Assembly: GCA_016839635.1 (NCBI GenBank)
Contig: JAEOTV010000036.1
Location: 1-9,783 of the forward strand
Length of the DNA stretch: 9,783 nucleotides
Direction of reading: 5' to 3'
Source: Promethearchaeota archaeon
GTDB lineage: Archaea > Asgardarchaeota > Lokiarchaeia > Sigynarchaeales > SOKP01
Made by a program: the position numbers and the translations under genes. The notes beneath the pieces are model-generated. The model was not told the origin of the DNA and ran no database searches. It worked only from the letters and a program-made list of their open reading frames with translations. This document shows, piece after piece, positions 7,494-9,783 of the stretch. How positions within the stretch are numbered: the stretch's first letter is position 1; the number at the start of each line of letters is the position of its first letter.

Positions 7494-8580
7494 CTAAATC
7501 ACTTATCAATTTGTCTTTATCAAATGGAATAAAAATATCATCTAGAATAGAGCCATTAGCTTCCTTAATTTTTAAATTATTTATTATTGGTTCGAACCTA
7601 CCACCTAATATTCCGTCGGCTATAAAGGCCGCACCTTGAGCTGCGCGTTTTGCTATTTGGCTGAAAGATTTCATAACTCTTACAGGTGCGACATCATTTA
7701 AACCCTTAATCATTTTCTCACGAAAATATGTTAAATTTGAACCTCTCCCTGCTAATAATACTTCTTTAATTTTTTCTTTGGATGAAAATGACGAACATAT
7801 ACCGAAAACGGCTTTTTTAACGCTAGATAAATAAGCTTTTAGTGCAATCTTTGTCTGTTCATCTTTTTCGGCTAGGAGCATAATTTCTTTTAAGCTTAAA
7901 TCTGAATAACCAGATATATAAGCTACACCACCTTTATATATATTTTTCTTTTGAATATTTTTAATTAAATAGGCTAATTCCCCATCAAGACTGCCACAAG
8001 CTCTAAAACCCATTATATTACTTCCTCCAATCCCATCTATTATTTGCCCATTTTCAATTGCCAAAACTGCGGTAAATCCATAACCTATTTCAACCAAAAT
8101 AAAATTGGCATTCTCTGGATCAACTCTAAGCGTTTCCATTTGATCTCTTATTCCAGTAACAGCTGTACAAATTTTATCCGCTGTGCCCATATCAATTTTA
8201 TTAATTTTTCGATACTTTGGAACGGTAGGTAAATGTTTAACACCAGGAACAATAATACCAGGAATTTTTTGAGCTTTAATTAGTCTTAAAACTTCACCAA
8301 GGCCAACTAATTTGTTCTTTTCTTTCTGATCAAATTTTAATAAAGTAAAAAAAATATCTTGTTCTGTTAATTCTTGTACATCTTTTAAAGGGAGTCCAAA
8401 CCCACTTGGAGCAACCATTAAATCTATATCTTTTACAGATTTAATTATCGTAATAGCTTTTTTAGGATCACCGATTAGTTCCTTTGTTGATAATGAAGTG
8501 TCTAAAATTGTTTTATTATCTTCTATCGCGAAAAAATCCCATGATTTTGAACCAGGGTCTATTCCAAGAACTCTATACAA
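7489..8580 (-). CDS. DUF1464 family protein (ASKHA-fold, butyrate-kinase-like)
   Basis: This 363-residue protein is of the archaeal DUF1464 family, a branch of the ASKHA (acetate/sugar kinase-Hsp70-actin) fold annotated as predicted butyrate kinases; activity is unproven. Visible elements are a phosphate-1 loop VLGIDPGSKSWDF (4-16), the conserved NKIDMGTADKICTA (127-140), a phosphate-2 strand-turn ILVEIGYGFTAVLAIENG (161-178), GIGGSN (183-188), the adenosine-type motif EVLLAGRGSN (273-282) and C-terminal AAQGAAFIADGILGGRFEPI. The start is TTG at 8580: the family begins exactly there with YRVLGIDPG, and an in-frame TGA lies three codons upstream. Only a weak TGAT precedes it. The TAG stop overlaps the putative ATT start of the DHPS-like gene, so they form a tight two-gene unit, and the product may act in the same pterin or acyl-phosphate metabolism. 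The gene is divergent from the rubrerythrin gene. Confidence 0.85.
   Translation of the reverse strand: MYRVLGIDPGSKSWDFFAIEDNKTILDTSLSTKELIGDPKKAITIIKSVKDIDLMVAPSGFGLPLKDVQELTEQDIFFTLLKFDQKEKNKLVGLGEVLRLIKAQKIPGIIVPGVKHLPTVPKYRKINKIDMGTADKICTAVTGIRDQMETLRVDPENANFILVEIGYGFTAVLAIENGQIIDGIGGSNIMGFRACGSLDGELAYLIKNIQKKNIYKGGVAYISGYSDLSLKEIMLLAEKDEQTKIALKAYLSSVKKAVFGICSSFSSKEKIKEVLLAGRGSNLTYFREKMIKGLNDVAPVRVMKSFSQIAKRAAQGAAFIADGILGGRFEPIINNLKIKEANGSILDDIFIPFDKDKLISDLD
7498..7502 (-). promoter_or_regulatory. Shine-Dalgarno-like GTGAT before the ATT start of the DHPS-like gene
   Basis: GTGAT matches the archaeal anti-SD complement (AGGAGGTGATCC) and ends 4 nt before ATT 7493. It lies inside the last codons of the DUF1464 gene. 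Its spacing is similar to that of the GGTGA before the rubrerythrin gene and it is the main sequence support for the unusual start. Confidence 0.4.
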
Positions 8581-8738
8581 AAATAATCAGACTAAAAATT
8601 TTAATGAATTAAAAAAGAATCTATATTTTTTCTTATCTTCGATTTTTTTTTAATAATTGTATTTAGCCTATTCTTTTTTTAGAAATTAAGTTAAAACTAT
8701 AAAAACTGTGGGAATCTTTAATAATATAATCTAAAAAT

Positions 8739-8770
8739 GAAATCTTATACTAAGTTGTAAGAAATCTTAT
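8739..8770 (+). repeat. Pair of 10-bp direct repeats upstream of the rubrerythrin gene
   Basis: GAAATCTTAT occurs at 8739-8748 and again at 8761-8770, exactly 22 bp (about two helical turns) apart. A diverged copy of its core, AATCTT, is at 8713-8718. The pair sits just upstream of or inside the promoter region for the rubrerythrin gene, so it could be an operator, though chance is possible in this composition. Confidence 0.4.
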
Positions 8771-8779
8771 TAAATATAA
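8767..8779 (+). promoter_or_regulatory. Candidate TATA region for the rubrerythrin gene
   Basis: TTATTAAATATAA is the best TATA-like stretch before the gene and is preceded by the purine-rich AGAAATC. Typical spacing would put the start site near 8797-8801. A second candidate, CTTATACT at 8744-8751, would give a leader containing the GGTGA site. I cannot decide between them. Confidence 0.3.
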
Positions 8780-8790
8780 TAAATAAAAGT

Positions 8791-8795
8791 GGTGA
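8791..8795 (+). promoter_or_regulatory. Shine-Dalgarno GGTGA of the rubrerythrin gene
   Basis: GGTGA matches the archaeal anti-SD complement. It lies 18 nt before GTG 8814, too far for normal use, but 6 nt before an in-frame ATT at 8802, which raises the question of the true start. An in-frame TGA at 8793-8795 bounds any upstream extension. Confidence 0.5.
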
Positions 8796-8813
8796 AAAAA
8801 GATTATTGTAAAA

Positions 8814-9332
8814 GTGTTCGTATGCAAAATATGTGGAGAAGCATATATCGGAGAAGAGGCTCCAAGTCGATGCCCTTTTTGTGGGGCATTCAAAAAATAT
8901 TTCGTAGAGTCGACAGAATATGATGATACAGGTGCTTGGGATGTAAAATTAAACGAAAAAGATAAAGCAGATGCAGAAAAAGCCTTAGAAGTTGAAATAT
9001 CTAATAATATCTTCTATAAATGTGCGAGTAAAAAAACACCAGAATTAGATGGCCAAAAAGTATTTAAGATACTTGCTAAAGTAGAAGCAGAACATGCCGC
9101 TTGCTGGAAGAAAATTCTCAAGCTTGATAAAATAGAATTTCCTAAATATGAAAAATGTGCTGCGGAATATAATCCAAATCTAGAAGAATCTCATGCTAGA
9201 GAGGATAGAGCTATAAAATTTTATGGTGAAGCTGCCGCTGAAGCTCAAAATGCACGTGTGAAAGAAATATTTCAAGCTTTTGTAGAAGTGGAAACAGACC
9301 ATCTCCATCTTTCGGAAGCGAGACTCAAGTAA
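8814..9332 (+). CDS. Rubrerythrin-family protein with N-terminal rubredoxin-like domain
   Basis: Rubrerythrins are cytosolic diiron proteins that reduce hydrogen peroxide in anaerobes. Residues 1-30 hold a rubredoxin-like iron/zinc knuckle with C4, C7, C20 and C23 (CKIC and CPFC). Residues about 45-170 form a four-helix ferritin-like domain with both ExxH motifs, E91-H94 and E160-H163, plus candidate bridging glutamates E61 and E130, so the diiron site looks complete. Classical rubrerythrin has the rubredoxin domain at the C-terminus; this order is that of 'reverse' rubrerythrins. GTG at 8814 is the only standard start, but the GGTGA ribosome site is 18 nt away and fits ATT 8802 or ATT 8805 better, which would add IIVK or IVK; homologues often begin MK-x-F-V-C. 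The gene stands alone between a divergent promoter region and a T11 terminator. Confidence 0.9.
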   Translation: MFVCKICGEAYIGEEAPSRCPFCGAFKKYFVESTEYDDTGAWDVKLNEKDKADAEKALEVEISNNIFYKCASKKTPELDGQKVFKILAKVEAEHAACWKKILKLDKIEFPKYEKCAAEYNPNLEESHAREDRAIKFYGEAAAEAQNARVKEIFQAFVEVETDHLHLSEARLK

Positions 9333-9362
9333 GTTTATTATTTATTACGATTAGGTGATAGA

Positions 9363-9381
9363 TTTTTTCATTTTTTTTTTT
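9363..9381 (+). terminator. Oligo-T terminator after the rubrerythrin gene
   Basis: A T6 run and then a T11 run (9371-9381), separated by CA, lie 31-49 nt after the stop codon. This fits oligo-T archaeal termination of a single-gene transcript. Confidence 0.55.
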
Positions 9382-9454
9382 AATTATTTTTAATAATTTT
9401 AAGTTTTATAATTGTATATCTCTTACTTTTATTAGAAAACAAATTAAAACATAA

Positions 9455-9466
9455 TTTAATTTAAAA
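9455..9466 (+). promoter_or_regulatory. Candidate TATA box for the glycyl-radical-enzyme gene
   Basis: TTTAATTTAAAA is centred about 27 nt before the ATG at 9488, again at leaderless distance, and no clear Shine-Dalgarno site precedes that ATG. The whole region is AT-rich, so the call is weak. Confidence 0.3.
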
Positions 9467-9487
9467 TAATGCATTGAGATGTATTAA

Positions 9488-9783
9488 ATGAGTAAAACTA
9501 ATACAAATAACGTTATTCAAAGAAAAAATTCAAAATTCCCGATCGCTGAATCTCATGGTCTTTCTCCTCGCTCTAAATGGCTTAGAGATTATTATTTTAA
9601 GGGGTTAGAGCGAGAATGGAATAATCAGTTTATGCCGTTTACAACTGGAACAGACTGGGATATTGTCTTCCATGAAGGAGATTTTTATATTAATCCTGAA
9701 GTATATTATTTTATCCAAGTATTAGGAAAAAATGATAATGGTGTATTCGCTTCTAGTTTTAGATCAATGGCTATACCAATTGA
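9488..9783 (+). CDS. Probable glycyl radical enzyme (pyruvate formate-lyase-like), N-terminal part only
   Basis: The first 98 codons run off the window end. The N-terminus has the blocks LSPRSKWLRDYYFKG, EREWNN, TTGTDWDI, FYINPEVYYFIQVLG and FRSMAIPI. From memory these resemble the start of large 'pyruvate formate lyase family' proteins, which read LSPR-x-LRDYYF, WNNEF, TTGTPWD and FYIVPEVY. Members use a glycyl radical made by a separate activating enzyme and include PFL, dehydratases, decarboxylases and fumarate-adding enzymes such as benzylsuccinate synthase. The catalytic Cys and the glycyl-radical loop lie beyond the window, so the reaction cannot be assigned and the family call is tentative. 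ATG 9488 is the first in-frame start after the intergenic region. Confidence 0.5.
   Translation, partial: MSKTNTNNVIQRKNSKFPIAESHGLSPRSKWLRDYYFKGLEREWNNQFMPFTTGTDWDIVFHEGDFYINPEVYYFIQVLGKNDNGVFASSFRSMAIPI

Noticed and set aside
8044..8232. Plus-strand 62-codon frame with Cys pairs
   Set aside because: Antisense to the conserved centre of the DUF1464 gene; the CQNC-like pair is incidental.
8643..8651. T9 run on the plus strand
   Set aside because: It lies between divergent genes with no upstream plus-strand transcript to end, so it is not a terminator for an annotated gene.
8581..8813. Possible small RNA or riboswitch in the divergent intergenic region
   Set aside because: The stretch is AT-rich with no GC-containing stems; only promoter-like elements and the direct repeats stand out.

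Overview
The window looks like a piece of an AT-rich archaeal chromosome (about 30% GC by eye, not computed) from an anaerobe. The archaeal reading rests on separate cofG and cofH genes (coenzyme F420), a dihydropteroate-synthase-like protein with a C-terminal DUF4346-like domain, a DUF1464 ASKHA protein, TATA/BRE-like promoters at archaeal spacing, oligo-T terminators, and ribosome sites built on GGTGA(T). An Asgard (Lokiarchaeia-like) source is possible but nothing here proves it. A rubrerythrin-type protein and the start of a probable glycyl radical enzyme fit an oxygen-sensitive lifestyle.

Layout. (1) 1-1510, plus strand: the 3' end of cofG overlaps complete cofH; together they encode the two radical SAM halves of FO synthase. 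(2) 1553-3418, minus strand, convergent with cofH: an amino-acid dehydrogenase of the Glu/Leu/Phe/Val family fused to a C-terminal CBS pair. Two residues that select glutamate in true GDHs are replaced by nonpolar ones. (3) 3620-5910, plus strand: an alkaline-phosphatase-superfamily phosphodiesterase with a probable leaderless promoter, followed 11 nt later by a small ABM-fold protein, ending in a T10 tract. (4) 5922-8580, minus strand: DUF1464 protein followed by the dihydropteroate-synthase-like protein, overlapping at ATTAG. The conserved N-terminus of the second protein is fully encoded but has no ATG/GTG/TTG; ATT at 7493 is the best start. (5) 8814-9332, plus strand: a rubrerythrin with an N-terminal rubredoxin-like knuckle, ending at a T11 terminator. 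(6) 9488-9783, plus strand: N-terminal 98 codons of a probable pyruvate-formate-lyase-like glycyl radical enzyme, cut by the window edge.

How the parts may work together: cofG/cofH supply the deazaflavin F420, and the DUF1464/DHPS-like pair may belong to the biosynthesis or use of a pterin C1 carrier such as tetrahydromethanopterin, so two redox/C1 cofactor systems lie within 8 kb. The CBS-dehydrogenase suggests amino-acid catabolism tuned by a nucleotide. I see no mobile element, CRISPR array, rRNA or tRNA. The points most worth checking are the two places where ATT seems to serve as start codon, the CBS-fused dehydrogenase with an altered substrate pocket, and the DUF1464/DHPS-like pair. 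All intergenic gaps are below 300 bases.
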